This document shows, in pieces, positions 18,089-27,192 of a DNA stretch of 64,000 bases (within the stretch, counting starts at the first letter, position 1; each line of letters starts with the position of its first letter). Origin of the DNA: Sphingomonas guangdongensis (GTDB lineage: Bacteria > Pseudomonadota > Alphaproteobacteria > Sphingomonadales > Sphingomonadaceae); the NCBI RefSeq assembly GCF_900199185.1, contig NZ_OBMI01000001.1, positions 682,001 through 746,000 on the forward strand, given 5' to 3'. Below the pieces are notes generated by a model. It saw only the letters and a program-made list of their open reading frames with translations, made no database searches and was not told the origin of the DNA. The position numbers and the translations under genes are program-made.

Positions 18089-18988
18089 TCAGCGCCGCAC
18101 CAAGGTGCCGACGCCGCGCTCCGTGAAGATCTCGAGCAGCATGCCGTGCGGGATGCGCCCGTCGAGGATCACGGCGGCGTCCACGCCGCGCTGCACCGCC
18201 TGGACGCAGGTCTCGACCTTCGGGATCATGCCGCCGGTGATCGTGCCGTCGAGCTTCAGCGCGTCGATGTCGACGGGCCGAAGGTCGCTCAGCAGTTCCT
18301 TGTCCTTGCTCAGTACGCCCGGCACATCGGTCAGCAGGAAGAAGCGCGACGCGCCGGTCGCCGCGGCGATCGCGCCTGCCATGGTGTCGGCGTTGACGTT
18401 GTAGGTATGTCCGTCGCCGCCGAGCGCGATTGGCGCGACGACCGGGATGAACCCCTCGCGCGACAGCGTGTCGAGGATCGTCGGGCGTACCGCCGCGGGC
18501 TCGCCGACGAAGCCCAGATCGACGTGCCGCTCGATGCCCTGGAGCTTGTCCGCTTCCGTCCGCGTCACCTTCTCGGCCCGGACAAGCCCGGCGTCCTTGC
18601 CGGAGATACCGACCGCCTTGCCCCCGGCCGCGGCGATCCAGGCCACGATCTCCTTGTTGATCGATCCGGCGAGGACCATCTCGGCGATCTGCGCAGTCTC
18701 GGCGTCGGTGATCCGCAGGCCGTCGTGGAAGCGCGATTCGACACCCAGCCGCTTCAGCATCGCGCCGATCTGGGGGCCGCCGCCGTGGACCACCACGACG
18801 TTGATCCCCACCATCTTCAACAGCACGACATCCTCGGCGAAATCGCGCGCGAGCTCGGGATCGCCCATCGCGTGGCCGCCGTACTTCACGACAAAGGTCT
18901 TGCCGGCGTAGCGCTGCAGATACGGCAGCGCCTCCGTCAGCGTCTCCGCCTTGGCGAGCATCGCGGGATCGGGGGCGTGGTCGGTCAT
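18089..18988 (-). CDS. argB: Acetylglutamate kinase
   Basis: 299 residues. Phosphorylates N-acetylglutamate, the second and usually regulated step of arginine synthesis. Amino-acid kinase fold: [12 protein letters not shown] (ATP/phosphate loop), [21 protein letters not shown] (substrate binding), and the carboxyl-terminal [15 protein letters not shown] and [22 protein letters not shown]. The GITxGM-like segment here is [10 protein letters not shown] roughly 20-residue amino-terminal helix ahead of the first motif is typical of arginine-inhibited hexameric forms, so feedback inhibition by arginine is likely. argG is in the same window at 48385 but far away, so the pathway genes are scattered. 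Confidence 0.95.
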   Translation of the reverse strand: MTDHAPDPAMLAKAETLTEALPYLQRYAGKTFVVKYGGHAMGDPELARDFAEDVVLLKMVGINVVVVHGGGPQIGAMLKRLGVESRFHDGLRITDAETAQIAEMVLAGSINKEIVAWIAAAGGKAVGISGKDAGLVRAEKVTRTEADKLQGIERHVDLGFVGEPAAVRPTILDTLSREGFIPVVAPIALGGDGHTYNVNADTMAGAIAAATGASRFFLLTDVPGVLSKDKELLSDLRPVDIDALKLDGTITGGMIPKVETCVQAVQRGVDAAVILDGRIPHGMLLEIFTERGVGTLVRR

Positions 18989-19010
18989 GGGCGCGCCTTA
19001 AACACAACCG

Positions 19011-19107
19011 TTCGTGCTGAGTAGGGGCTGAGCTTGTCGAAGACCCGTATCGAAGCACATCCTTCGATACCCCATTTCGACGTCACTCAACGGCTACTCA
19101 GAACGAA
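19011..19107. repeat. Intergenic inverted repeat, TTCGTxCTGAGTAG type
   Basis: About 97 bases. The outer arms TTCGTGCTGAGTAG and CTACTCAGAACGAA match in 13 of 14 positions; inside lie AGCTTGTCGAAG and a short GTATCGAAG/CTTCGATAC hairpin. It lies just before argB and its right arm runs into the 3' end of the transporter gene, supplying that gene's last codons and stop. Distinct from the CCAGCGAAGG family. Confidence 0.7.
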
Positions 19108-19759
19108 TGGGGCTTGGTCGATCCAGCCGCCGCCCGAGCGCCACCATGGCGTAGATCAGCGGCGGGACCAGCACGGCCGAGAGCACCACCTTCGCCAGCA
19201 GCTGCCCGGCGAGCAGGCTGCCGATCGGAAACTCGCCGTAGAAGGCGATGGCGATGAAGACGAGCGTGTCGACGACCTGGCTGAGCACGCCTGCCACCGC
19301 CGAGCGGAGCCACAGGAGCGCGTTGCCCTCGCGCCCCTTCAGCGCGGAAAAGATGGTGACGTTCAGCGTCTGCGAAATGCCATAGGCGACGATGCCGCCG
19401 ATCCAGATCCGCCAGGTGGAGAACAGCAGCCCCTGCACCGCGGCCAGCGCCTCCGGCCGATCGGCTTGCATCTCCGCGGAGGCGGGCAGCGCCCAGACGA
19501 TCAGCGAGAGCAGCAGCGAGGTGATGAGCGGCACGAAGCCGAGGCGGACCAGCCCGTTCGCCCGGTCGCGACCGTAGAGCTCCGCCACCGCACTCGACGT
19601 GACGACCAGCAGCAGAAAGGCGAAGATCCCCGCCTCCACCGCCAATGGCCCCAGCGCCACCTGCTTGTTGCCGAGCACGCCCGCGATGCAGACCATGCCG
19701 CCGTAGAAGATCGAGAAGGCGAATAGCGCGCGGGGAACCGCGTGGTTGGGGTGTTCCAT
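19094..19759 (-). CDS. yhhQ: Queuosine precursor transporter, YhhQ/VUT family
   Basis: 221 residues, six predicted membrane helices. The VUT (vitamin uptake transporter) family, represented by E. coli YhhQ, imports preQ0/preQ1 for queuosine tRNA modification. Supporting segments are SSAVAELYGRDRANGLVRLG (helix 2 loop), WRIWIGGIVAYGISQTLNV and SQVVDTLVFIAIAFYGEFP, all diagnostic. The last residues (PIRSE) and the TAG stop are encoded inside the inverted repeat at 19011-19107, so the original carboxyl end may have been replaced. queF in the same window shows a de novo step is also present. Confidence 0.88.
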   Translation of the reverse strand: MEHPNHAVPRALFAFSIFYGGMVCIAGVLGNKQVALGPLAVEAGIFAFLLLVVTSSAVAELYGRDRANGLVRLGFVPLITSLLLSLIVWALPASAEMQADRPEALAAVQGLLFSTWRIWIGGIVAYGISQTLNVTIFSALKGREGNALLWLRSAVAGVLSQVVDTLVFIAIAFYGEFPIGSLLAGQLLAKVVLSAVLVPPLIYAMVALGRRLDRPSPIRSE

Positions 19760-19890
19760 CAGGGGCGACGCTAGCGGAAAACCACGCGGGGGACAGCCCC
19801 GCCGTGCGTCACACCTAGCGGCGGGTCGACGCGTGTGTATGGTCGCGCGCTCAGAAAGCGGCCGCCGGGTGCGCGCGTGGGGGTGGTTGA

Positions 19891-21126
19891 ATGCGGTACC
19901 TGATCGGCGTTGTGGGCATCATCGTGATCCTGGGCATCGCCTTTGCGCTGTCGAGCAACCGTCGCGCGATCCGCCTCCGCGTCGTCGCCGCTGCCTTTGC
20001 GCTCCAGGCCGGGTTCGCGGTGCTGGTGCTGGCGACGCCGTGGGGCCGCGGGATCATCGGCGCGATGTCGCGCGGCGTGTCCAACCTGCTCGGCTATGCA
20101 AAGGCCGGCACCGACTTCATCTTCGGGCCCCTCGCCGGGCCCGCGATGGGGGCGAACAGCTTTGCGATCGCGGCGCTGCCGGTCATCATCTTCTTCGCCT
20201 CGCTGATCTCCATCCTCTATTATCTCGGAGTTATGCAGCTGATCATCCGCTGGGTCGGCGGCGCGATCCAGCTGGTCACGGGCATCACCAAGGTAGAATC
20301 GCTGGGCGCGGCGGCCAACATCTTCGTCGGCCAGTCGGAGAGCCCGCTGGTGATCCGCCCCTATCTCGCGAGCCTCACGCCGGCGCAGCTGTTCACGGTG
20401 ATGACGGTCGGCATGGCAGGAGTCGCGGGCACGATCCTGGGCGCCTATGCCAGCATGATCGGGGAACAGCTGCTCCCGTACCTGCTCGCCGCCAGCTTCA
20501 TGTCGGCGCCGGGCGGCATTCTGATGGCCAAGATCATGATGCCCGACGATCCCCTGCTCGCCGATGTCGAGCCGGTGCCGATCGCGGAGGCGAGCCACGA
20601 CGAGGAGCGGCCCGCCAACATCATCATGGCCGCCGCACAGGGCGCGCAGACCGGCGTCAAGCTCGCGGTCGCGGTCGGCGCGATGGTGCTCGCGTTCGTC
20701 GCGCTGGTCGCGCTCGCCAACGGCCTGCTGGCCGGGATCGGCAGCTGGTTCGGACGCGGCGATCTCTCGTTCCAGCTGCTGCTCGGCTACCTGTTCCGGC
20801 CGGTCATGTTCGTGCTGGGCGTGCCGTGGAACGAAGCGGGCGTGGCCGGCGGGCTGTTCGGGACGAAGATCGTGCTCAACGAGTTCGTGTCGTTCATCGA
20901 GCTGTCGAAGATTCAGGCGACGCTGTCGCCGGTGACGGTCGCCGTTGCGACCTTCTCGCTGTGCGGCTTCGCCAACTTCTCCTCCATCGCGATCCAGATG
21001 GCGGTGACCGGCAACCTCGCCCCCAACCAGCGCCCGGTGATCGCGCGGCTCGGCATCAAGGCGCTGGTCGCGGGCTCGCTCAGCAACCTCCTGTCGGCGG
21101 CCCTCGCCGGGTTGCTGGTCAGCTAG
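19891..21126 (+). CDS. NupC-family concentrative nucleoside transporter
   Basis: 411 residues, multi-pass inner-membrane protein of the CNT family, importing nucleosides with Na+ or H+. Motifs: the gate loop GPLAGPAMGANSFAIAALPV, VTGITKVESLGAAANIFVGQSESP (the GxxxE and QSESP substrate-binding loop, glutamine-serine-glutamate), and the second hairpin GVPWNEAGVAGGLFGTK with LNEFVSF and CGFANFSSIAIQ. The carboxyl end reaches a CTAG whose two strands supply the stop of this gene and of the convergent membrane gene. Nucleoside specificity cannot be read from sequence. Confidence 0.92.
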   Translation: MRYLIGVVGIIVILGIAFALSSNRRAIRLRVVAAAFALQAGFAVLVLATPWGRGIIGAMSRGVSNLLGYAKAGTDFIFGPLAGPAMGANSFAIAALPVIIFFASLISILYYLGVMQLIIRWVGGAIQLVTGITKVESLGAAANIFVGQSESPLVIRPYLASLTPAQLFTVMTVGMAGVAGTILGAYASMIGEQLLPYLLAASFMSAPGGILMAKIMMPDDPLLADVEPVPIAEASHDEERPANIIMAAAQGAQTGVKLAVAVGAMVLAFVALVALANGLLAGIGSWFGRGDLSFQLLLGYLFRPVMFVLGVPWNEAGVAGGLFGTKIVLNEFVSFIELSKIQATLSPVTVAVATFSLCGFANFSSIAIQMAVTGNLAPNQRPVIARLGIKALVAGSLSNLLSAALAGLLVS

Positions 21127-21680
21127 GCCGGCACCGCCGTGCCGACCGGGCGCATGGCGACGAGCGAGTAGCCGTAGGCGGCAACCACGACCGCGCAGAT
21201 CCCGCTTGCCGTATAGGGCGCCGGCACCAGCGCATAGGCCGCATAGGCGCCGAGCGCGCGGCCGACCGCGTGGCGCAGGCCCGCGGGATCGTCCGCCGCC
21301 CAGCCATAGGGTATCCAGATCACACCCGCGAGGATGGCCATGGTGAGCACCATCAGCACGCCGCTGCCGGTCGCCTGCGCCGCGATGACGCCGATCGGCA
21401 CCATCAGCGCTATACCGGTGACCGAGGTCAGGAACAGCACCGTCAGCGGGTTGTCCGCGCCTCCGGCGAACAGGTTGCGGCCCTGCACCCGGTCCAGCAG
21501 GATTGCGAGCGGCATGATCGCCGCCATAATGTAGAGCGCGAGCGTGCCGACGGTGCCGTCGTCGAGCACCAGCGCCGCCGCCCCGAGCGCCGCCCACACG
21601 ATCGCACCCGCGATCGGCATCGACGCCGTGCTGCCTGCGCGAAACTCGGTCTGCAAAGTCGCCAGCGGCTGATCCTTCAT
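21123..21680 (-). CDS. Unrecognised multi-pass membrane protein
   Basis: 185 residues from the ATG at 21680 (MKDQPLATLQTEFR). I see about six hydrophobic segments (starting near residues 20, 40, 70, 95, 130 and 155) with short loops and no catalytic motif I recognise. The start lies 34 bases beyond the stop of the disrupted MFS gene on the same strand, so it may be the second cistron of that unit. Its stop shares CTAG with the NupC gene. GC-rich third codon positions support a real gene. Function unknown. Confidence 0.72.
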   Translation of the reverse strand: MKDQPLATLQTEFRAGSTASMPIAGAIVWAALGAAALVLDDGTVGTLALYIMAAIMPLAILLDRVQGRNLFAGGADNPLTVLFLTSVTGIALMVPIGVIAAQATGSGVLMVLTMAILAGVIWIPYGWAADDPAGLRHAVGRALGAYAAYALVPAPYTASGICAVVVAAYGYSLVAMRPVGTAVPA

Positions 21681-21714
21681 CGCGTCCCCTCCCTTGTTGG
21701 CACCTGCTCCGCGG

Positions 21715-23265
21715 TCAGCCCGTTGCCTCCAGTTCGCGCAGGCTGCGCCCGCGGGTCTCGCGGCCCGCAACCCCGACCAGCGCCGCCGACGCCGCCATCG
21801 GCAGCACCAGCGCGAGCGCCGCGCCGCCGAGCGTCGGGATGAGGCCGAGAAGCGCGAGGCCCTGCACCGCAACCCCGCCGAACTTGCTGCTGGCCGCGAT
21901 CAGCCCGGTTGCGCGACCCCTGACCGCGAGCGGATAGTTCTCGGCCGCATAGGGCAGCAGCACCGCGATCATTCCGTTGCTCCCGACCACCAGCAGCGCG
22001 ATCACCGCGATCAGCAGCGGCGGCGCGGCGAGCGTCGGGGCGGGCAGCAGAGCGCCGGCGAGGCCGGCGAGCGTCAGCACGATCGTGCCGACCAGCGTCC
22101 ACTTGCTGCTCCAACGACTGTAGCACCAGGCCGCGAGCATGATCGTCGGCAGCGCGATCAGCGCCGAACTCGCGATGATGCCGCTCGCCAGCCCGGCGCT
22201 GTAGCCGCGCGCCTGAAGGTCGGAGGGAAGCCACAGCAGCAGCCCGAAGGTGACGAAGCTCCAGGCGAGCGCGGTAAGCACCAGCGCGGCGGTCAGCCGG
22301 CGATGATCGCCGCCGATCCCGGCTGCGCCGTCCGTCCGTGCGGGCGCCGAACGCCGGACGATCCCGAATCGCGCCGACATCGCCTGAAGCTCGGCATCGC
22401 GGCCCTGCGCGAGCAGGAAGCGCGGCGTTTCCGGGATCCAGCGGGCGAGCGCCAGCAGCAGCAGCCCGGTCGGGAAGCCCTGCAGCCACAGCGCGCGCCA
22501 GCCATAGGCGGGCTCGAACAGGTGGGCGGCACCGCTCGCCGCCAGGTACCCGCCGACGAGGCCGGTGCCGCCGACCAGCACCAGCACCCAGCTACGGTGC
22601 CGCGGCGGCATGATCTCCGCCAGCAGCGTGTAGACCACCGGCAGCATGCCGCCGGCCGAGCAGCCCATCAGGAAACACATGACCAGATTCCACTCGAACG
22701 ACGGCATCGCGCCGCAGATGGAGGTGGAGACGAACAGGATCGTGGAGAGCAGGATGGAAACGCGGCGGCCGTAGATGTCGGCGAGCCAGCCCCAAAGGAA
22801 CGAGCCGACGGTGGTGCCGGTCAGCGCGACGAACGGCAGCAGCGCGGCGGTCGCGGGGACGATGCCATATTAGCTGCGCATGCCCGGCAGCACGAAACCG
22901 AGCGTCGCCGGCTTCATCGTGTCGATGACCAGGCCGAGCGTCAGCACCAGCAGCACGCCGGCGTGGGCGGCGCCGAACGGCGTGTCGTCCGGCGCCTCGA
23001 ACACGGTGTTGTCACCAGCCAGGTCGCGCGCGCGGTGCCGCGGAAGCGCGCCGATGATGGCAGCTGGAACCCCCAGCAGGATGAGCGCCATGCCCGCGTA
23101 CATCCAGCCGTCCATCGGCATGCCGGCCAGGTGGTTGCCCATCTGGTGCGCCATCGCGAGCATCGGCAGGTGGAGCGCGACGCCGGCCGCGATCGCCGCG
23201 CAACCGCCCCAGAACAACGGCCAGCGCGCCCCCACGATCGACTGGCGCTCGACGATTTCAGTCAC
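21715..23265 (-). pseudogene. MFS transporter interrupted by an in-frame TAA
   Basis: The reading frame continues across a single TAA at 22870-22872: upstream it ends FVLPGMRS, downstream it resumes YGIVPATAALLPFVALTG in the same frame, and together they make one major-facilitator protein of about 515 codons. Signature pieces lie on both sides: helix 1 with KPATLGFVLPG before the stop, and the loop 2-3 motif GWLADIYGRRVS after it, then ETPRFLLAQGRD and ENYPLAVRGRATG of the sugar/organic-acid porter type. About 90 residues with two extra hydrophobic segments precede the MFS fold. TAA is one substitution from GAA, the residue I would expect. The start is taken as a GTG at 23265 after a G-run. 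A working protein would need readthrough or restart; a sequencing error is the alternative. Confidence 0.75.
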
Positions 23266-23339
23266 GGCATACCCCCCCGGGACCAATCTCTAGCGCCGGA
23301 GCCCGTAGGCGACAAACCGCCTGCGCCGTGCTTCCGCGC

Positions 23340-23392
23340 AGGCGGGAGCCCAGGGTTGGAAAGCGGCGATCCATGGCTCTAGGCTCCCGCCT
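23340..23392. repeat. Intergenic inverted repeat, AGGCGGGAGCC type
   Basis: Perfect 11-base arms AGGCGGGAGCC (23340-23350) and GGCTCCCGCCT (23382-23392) with a 31-base loop containing TGGAAAGCGGCGATCCATGG; on each side the match extends partly through CGCG. It lies between the MFS pseudogene start and the L,D-transpeptidase stop. It would terminate or stabilise transcripts if folded. A third repeat type in this window. Confidence 0.65.
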
Positions 23393-23408
23393 CCGCGGGA
23401 GCACTGGC

Positions 23409-24113
23409 TCATGCCGCGGTGATCGGCTGGCCTGCCTTGAGCGTCTCGCCGTTGGAGACGATCACGGTGTCGCCGAGCTGCACGACGGCGAACAGCTTCT
23501 TCGCAAACGCGATCGGCACGCCGACGCAGCCGTGGGTGGCGGCATCCGGGCGCATGCTCTCACTGCCATGAATCGACACGCCGTCGTTGGTCAGGCGCAG
23601 CGTGTAGGGCATCGGCGCATCGTAGATGCTGGACACGTGGCGGGCCTTCCGAAAGCTGACGTTGAACACGCCCAGCGGCGTCGGCTTCGCATCGGCACCG
23701 TAGATCATCACCGCGGTCCCGATCTCATGCCCATCGCGGAAGACGGACAGGACCTGCGCCTTGAGGTCGACGGTGACAACGATCTTGCCCGTGCTCGGCG
23801 CCGCGCTCTCGTCCCAGTACCAGTCGCCGTGGACGAAGGGCGACTTGACCGGCAGGATCGACTTGACCGTGTAGGCCGCCGGCAAGGGCGCGACCGGCTT
23901 CGGCGCAGGAGCCACGGGGGCCGCGGTGGCGAGCGCGGCGGTCAGCGCCTGCCGCGGGAGCTCGGGCGGCAGCGGCCGCTCGGTCACCGGCGCGGCGGCC
24001 GGCACCGCCGGGCGGTCAGCGCGCTCGGCGAGGTGCGCCGCGCCGAGGAAGGCCGCGAGACACCCTGCCCCAAGGGCGACTCGCTTCGCCAACGCTGTTC
24101 GATCCCTTGCCAT
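23409..24113 (-). CDS. L,D-transpeptidase (YkuD domain), exported
   Basis: 234 residues from the ATG at 24113; an in-frame extension upstream is antisense to other sequence. An amino-terminal membrane/signal helix (about 8-28) and a Pro/Ala-rich linker precede the YkuD domain (about 105-230). The catalytic region reads IHGSESMRPDAATHGCVGVP with His 181-like and the nucleophile Cys196. Such enzymes form 3-3 cross-links or attach lipoproteins to peptidoglycan using tetrapeptides, and resist most penicillins. The residue after CV is Gly rather than the common Arg or Asn. It is a separate gene with no obvious partner. Confidence 0.9.
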   Translation of the reverse strand: MARDRTALAKRVALGAGCLAAFLGAAHLAERADRPAVPAAAPVTERPLPPELPRQALTAALATAAPVAPAPKPVAPLPAAYTVKSILPVKSPFVHGDWYWDESAAPSTGKIVVTVDLKAQVLSVFRDGHEIGTAVMIYGADAKPTPLGVFNVSFRKARHVSSIYDAPMPYTLRLTNDGVSIHGSESMRPDAATHGCVGVPIAFAKKLFAVVQLGDTVIVSNGETLKAGQPITAA

Positions 24114-24195
24114 GACTGCCAGGATCGCCCGTCGCAGCGTGGCTGAAAAGGGCCGATTTCGGCACGTCCCGGCGCGGGACGACCGCCCGCTGCGT

Positions 24196-24342
24196 TTACT
24201 CGTCGGTGCGGATCTTGACCTTGTTGGGCAGGTCCTTGCCCTTGGTCCGGCGCGAGGGAACCTGCACCGGGTTCTTCTTCTTCCACTCGCCATAGGTCAT
24301 CGGACCGTCCGGCGTCTGTACGATCGTGTCGTCCAGGCTCAT
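24196..24342 (-). CDS. Small conserved-looking protein of unknown function
   Basis: 48 residues from the ATG at 24342, preceded by AAGGAGGAG, one of the best ribosome binding sites in the window, which decides the start over an in-frame upstream ATG. The sequence begins MSLDDTIVQTPDGPMTYGEWKK and is rich in Lys, Thr and Pro with a basic tail (KGKDLPNKVKIR). No helix-turn-helix, metal site or signal peptide. Starts 10 bases after the stop of the 3-hydroxybutyryl-CoA dehydrogenase gene and is likely co-transcribed with it. Confidence 0.75.
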   Translation of the reverse strand: MSLDDTIVQTPDGPMTYGEWKKKNPVQVPSRRTKGKDLPNKVKIRTDE

Positions 24343-24352
24343 GCGCTCCTCC

Positions 24353-25222
24353 TTACCGCGTCGGCACCGGCTCAGGCCCGCCATAGTCGTAGAAGCCCCG
24401 CCCGGTCTTGCGGCCGTACCAGCCCGCTTCGACGTACTTCACCAGCAGCGGCGCGGGGCGGAACTTCGGGTCGCCCGTGCCCTCGAACAGCACCCGCGTG
24501 ATCTCTAGGCAGGTGTCGAGCCCGATGAAGTCGGCCAGCGTGAACGGCCCCATCGGGTGGTTGAGCCCGAGCTGGATCGCGGCGTCGATGTCCGGGATGG
24601 TCGCAACCCCCTCCCCCAGCGCGAAGCACGCCTCGTTGAGGAACGGCATCAGGACGCGATTGACGATGAACCCCGGTGCGTCGTTCGCGTGAACGATCCG
24701 CTTACCGAGGGTCTGGCCGAACTGCTCGACCGCCTGCACCGTCACGTCGCTGGTGGCGAGGCCGCGGATCAGCTCGATCAGTCCCATGACCGGCACCGGA
24801 TTGAAGAAGTGCACGCCCATGAACCGCGCCGGATCAGGCGACGCCTGGGCGAGCCGCGTGATCGGAATGGACGAGGTGTTGCTCGCGAGGATCGCGGTGT
24901 CGCTCAGCACGGCGCCGACGGTCTCGAAGATGCGGCGCTTGATCTCCTCGCGCTCGGTCGCGGCCTCAATCACCAGCTCGCACTCGGCCATGTCGCGCAC
25001 GTCGCCGATGGACGCGATGTTGCCGAGCGTCGTGTCGCGCACGTCGCCCGTGATCTTCTCCTTGGCGACCAGCCGGTCGAGTGCCTTGCCGATCCCGGCC
25101 TTGCCCGCCTCGGCCCGTTCCTGGTCGACGTCCGACAGCAGCACGCGGTAGCCCGCCTGCGCGGCGACCTGCGCGATGCCCGCGCCCATCTGCCCCGCCC
25201 CGATCACGCCCACCGTCTTCAT
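24353..25222 (-). CDS. 3-hydroxybutyryl-CoA dehydrogenase
   Basis: 289 residues from the ATG at 25222, chosen for the GGAG about 9 bases upstream and because the next residues [18 protein letters not shown] begin the NAD-binding fold; a longer in-frame reading is antisense to the DUF885 gene. Oxidises 3-hydroxyacyl-CoA to acetoacetyl-CoA (or the reverse) in short-chain fatty acid, polyhydroxybutyrate or phenylacetate metabolism. The substrate half has [19 protein letters not shown] with the catalytic His in GVHFFNPVP and Glu-His dyad partners, [14 protein letters not shown], and the carboxyl-terminal [13 protein letters not shown]. Size 289 is the single-domain Hbd type, not the fused FadB type. 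Confidence 0.92.
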   Translation of the reverse strand: MKTVGVIGAGQMGAGIAQVAAQAGYRVLLSDVDQERAEAGKAGIGKALDRLVAKEKITGDVRDTTLGNIASIGDVRDMAECELVIEAATEREEIKRRIFETVGAVLSDTAILASNTSSIPITRLAQASPDPARFMGVHFFNPVPVMGLIELIRGLATSDVTVQAVEQFGQTLGKRIVHANDAPGFIVNRVLMPFLNEACFALGEGVATIPDIDAAIQLGLNHPMGPFTLADFIGLDTCLEITRVLFEGTGDPKFRPAPLLVKYVEAGWYGRKTGRGFYDYGGPEPVPTR

Positions 25223-25328
25223 GCGCCCGCTCTCCATTGTCATCCGGCCTGCATTAGCCGCTTCCGCGACGCGCGCCACCGTGGCTACACTGCCGCCAAG
25301 CACAATCGCGTCAGGGAGCTTCGCGTTC

Positions 25329-27137
25329 ATGGATCGTCGTCAATTTCTCGCAGCCGGCACCGCCACCGGCGCACTCTCGGTCCTGCCCGTTGCCACGCAC
25401 GCGCAGGCAACGGCCGCCAACGGCGATGCGCAGCTGAACGCCGCGTTCGACAAGGTCTTCCAGACCGCGCTCTCCTACTCGCCGGAACTCGCGACCTCGC
25501 TCGGCTTCGACAAGGGCCCGAACGCCGCGGCCAAGCGCAAGCTCAGCGACCGCAGCCTCGCCGCGCGCAAGGCCGGGCTCGCACGGACCAAGGCCGGGAT
25601 CGCGCTGATCGAAGGCGTGCCGGAGGCCGGGCTGTCCCCGAACGCAAAGCTCAACCGCGAAGTGGTGCTCTACTCGCTCCGCTCGCAGACCGTCGGACAG
25701 GACCGCTTCGGCGTCGATTCGCCGCAGCGCCCGTTCGTCATCACGCAGCAGGGCGGCTCCTACTTCTCGACGCCCGACTTCCTCAACTCCGCCCACACGA
25801 TCATCACCGCCGAGGATGCGGAGGCGTATCTGGCGCGGACGCAGGCGTTCGCAACCGCGCTCGACCAGGACAGCGAGGTCCAGGCCGAGCAGGGCGCGCG
25901 CGGCTATCTCGCGCCCGACTTCTCGCTCGACCTGGCGCTCGGGCAGATGGCGGCGCTGCGGCGTCCCGCGCCGGCCGACAACACGCTGACCCAGTCGATC
26001 GCGCGCCGCACCGCCGAGCGCAAGCTCGCGGGCGACTGGGCCGCGCGCTGCACGAAGATCGTCGAGCAAGCCGTCTACCCTGCGCTCGACCGGCAGATCG
26101 CGCTGGTCCGGAAGCTGCGCGCGGGCGCGCGTTCGTCCGCCGGGCTGTGGGACGTGCCGCAGGGTGCGGCGCTCTATGCCGCCGCGCTGGAGCAGGCGAC
26201 CACCACCAAGTTCACGCCCGACGAGGTCCACCAGCTCGGCCTGGCGCAGGTCGCGGAGATCTCCGCCCAGCTCAACCAGATCCTCAAGGGCCAGGGCCTG
26301 ACGCAGGGCACGGTCGGCGCCCGGCTGACCGCACTGAACGCGCAGGCGTCGCAGCTCTACGCCGACACGCCGGCCGGCCGCGCGGAGCTGATCCGCGGGC
26401 TGAACGAGGGCAATGCCGCGATGCAGGCGAAGCTCGCGCAGGCGTTCAACAATCCGCCCAACGCCCCGCTCGACATTCGCGCGGTGCCGGTCGAAATCCA
26501 GGACGGCGCGTCGAACGGCTACTACAACCGGGCCGCGCTGGATGGCTCGCGGCCGGCGATCTACTGGATCAACCTGAAGTCGGTCGCCGACTGGCCCAAG
26601 TACACGCTGCCCTCGCTCACCTACCACGAGGGCGTTCCCGGCCATCACCTCCAGATCACGATCGCGCAGGCGTCCGATCAGCCGCTGCTGCGCAAGGTCG
26701 GCGGGTTCAGCGCGTATAGCGAGGGCTGGGCGCTCTACGCCGAGCAGGTCGCGGACGAGCTCGGCGGCTATGCCACACCGCTCGAGAAGGCGGGCTACCT
26801 CCAGTCCTTCCTGTTCCGCGCTGCGCGGCTGGTGGTCGACACCGGCATCCACCACAAGCGGTGGACCCGCGAGCAGGCGACCGACTACATGGTCGCGACC
26901 ACCGGCTTCGCCCGGCCGCGCTCGCAGCGCGAGGTCGAGCGCTACTGCACGATGGCGGGGCAGGCGTGTAGCTACAAGGTCGGGCACATCGCCTGGCTGC
27001 GCGCGCGTGAGAACGCGAAAAAGATCGCCGGTGCCAAGTACGACGTGAAGTATTTCCACGACGTGCTGCAATCGGGCGCGGTGCCGCTCACCATCCTGGA
27101 GCGGCTGGTGGAGGAACGCGCCCGCGCCATCGCCTGA
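25329..27137 (+). CDS. DUF885-family exported metallopeptidase-like protein
   Basis: 602 residues from the ATG at 25329. The amino end [20 protein letters not shown] has the twin-arginine-like pattern (RRQFLAAG) and a cleavable-looking ATHAQA site, so export by Tat is plausible. The large domain carries a thermolysin-type zinc signature [10 protein letters not shown] at 433-442, with the third ligand probably in [14 protein letters not shown] about 30 residues on. The DUF885 family has this signature but only few members are biochemically characterised. The carboxyl region has [18 protein letters not shown], a conserved family block. It is divergent from the dehydrogenase and 55 bases before the M48 metallopeptidase on the same strand. 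Confidence 0.9.
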   Translation: MDRRQFLAAGTATGALSVLPVATHAQATAANGDAQLNAAFDKVFQTALSYSPELATSLGFDKGPNAAAKRKLSDRSLAARKAGLARTKAGIALIEGVPEAGLSPNAKLNREVVLYSLRSQTVGQDRFGVDSPQRPFVITQQGGSYFSTPDFLNSAHTIITAEDAEAYLARTQAFATALDQDSEVQAEQGARGYLAPDFSLDLALGQMAALRRPAPADNTLTQSIARRTAERKLAGDWAARCTKIVEQAVYPALDRQIALVRKLRAGARSSAGLWDVPQGAALYAAALEQATTTKFTPDEVHQLGLAQVAEISAQLNQILKGQGLTQGTVGARLTALNAQASQLYADTPAGRAELIRGLNEGNAAMQAKLAQAFNNPPNAPLDIRAVPVEIQDGASNGYYNRAALDGSRPAIYWINLKSVADWPKYTLPSLTYHEGVPGHHLQITIAQASDQPLLRKVGGFSAYSEGWALYAEQVADELGGYATPLEKAGYLQSFLFRAARLVVDTGIHHKRWTREQATDYMVATTGFARPRSQREVERYCTMAGQACSYKVGHIAWLRARENAKKIAGAKYDVKYFHDVLQSGAVPLTILERLVEERARAIA

Positions 27138-27192
27138 GGGAACCCGGCGCGGGGCAGGTCATTGTCGACAGGCAACGATCCTGGAGAGTCCC

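Noticed and set aside
27139..27163. GGAAC-N16-CATT before the M48 peptidase gene, as an EcfG promoter
   Set aside because: The -35 is perfect and spacing right, but the -10 reads CATT rather than CGTT, and the second G is a strongly conserved position; I leave it as an unproven near-match.
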